Positions 6,174 to 6,200 of a DNA stretch of 6,200 nucleotides are shown piece after piece. The notes beneath the pieces are model-generated. The model searched no databases and was not told the DNA's origin. It saw nothing but the letters and a program-made list of their open reading frames with translations. Within the stretch, counting starts at the first letter, position 1; each line of letters opens with the position of its first letter. The position numbers and the translations under genes are program-made. This stretch comes from Candidatus Firestoneibacteriota bacterium (GTDB lineage: Bacteria > Oederibacteriota > JAAXVQ01): NCBI GenBank assembly GCA_013335425.1, contig JAAXVQ010000129.1:1-6200 (forward strand), read 5' to 3'.

Positions 6174-6200
6174 GGGGCAGTAGCTCAGTTTGGGAGAGCA
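6174..6200 (+). tRNA. tRNA gene, 5' part only (cut by window end)
   Basis: The sequence GGGGCAG (acceptor 5' strand, 6174-6180), TA, then a complete D arm GCTC/GAGC with the nine-base loop AGTTTGGGA is the start of a normal class I tRNA. The window ends at the base after the D stem, so the anticodon and identity cannot be read. Confidence 0.85.

Overview
The window suggests a diderm (Gram-negative-type) bacterium of moderately high GC. An outer-membrane beta-barrel-like protein with a Sec signal peptide, a TPR/SH3 membrane protein of BatE type and a stand-alone B12-dependent ribonucleotide reductase would fit lineages such as Omnitrophota or the PVC group. That placement is inference; nothing here fixes the phylum. 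No complete gene in the window ends in TGA: all stops are TAA or TAG.

Left part (1-983, + strand): the 3' end of a TPR + two-TM + SH3 protein, then a 157-base gap with hairpin-forming sequence, then a 64-residue two-TM protein with a good ribosome-binding site. It meets a leftward operon tail to tail, sharing TTAA at 980-983. That operon (2162-980, - strand) has its own promoter, a four-TM protein of unknown function and a small cupin 13 bases downstream. Before it on the same strand lies nrdJ (4443-2194), with a TTGACA-type promoter and a short leader that can fold over its Shine-Dalgarno sequence.

Central part (4569-5535, + strand): divergent from nrdJ, a strong promoter drives tRNA-Arg(ACG). 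It is followed by tadA, whose product makes inosine at A34 of exactly that tRNA, and then by tRNA-Ser(GGA), one base after the tadA stop. Just after tRNA-Ser is the most unusual part of the window. The last 21 bases of the tRNA, including CCA, recur exactly 149 bases downstream. They enclose a non-coding insert that starts with a T-arm-like sequence and is rich in GCGA on one strand only. This looks like a very small tRNA-targeting element. A perfect 15-bp inverted repeat sits at its right edge.

Right part (5536-6200, + strand): a beta-barrel-like protein whose frame is broken by one TGA just after the signal peptide, then an intrinsic terminator. Its hairpin contains a near-consensus promoter for a tRNA gene starting at 6174 and cut off by the window end.
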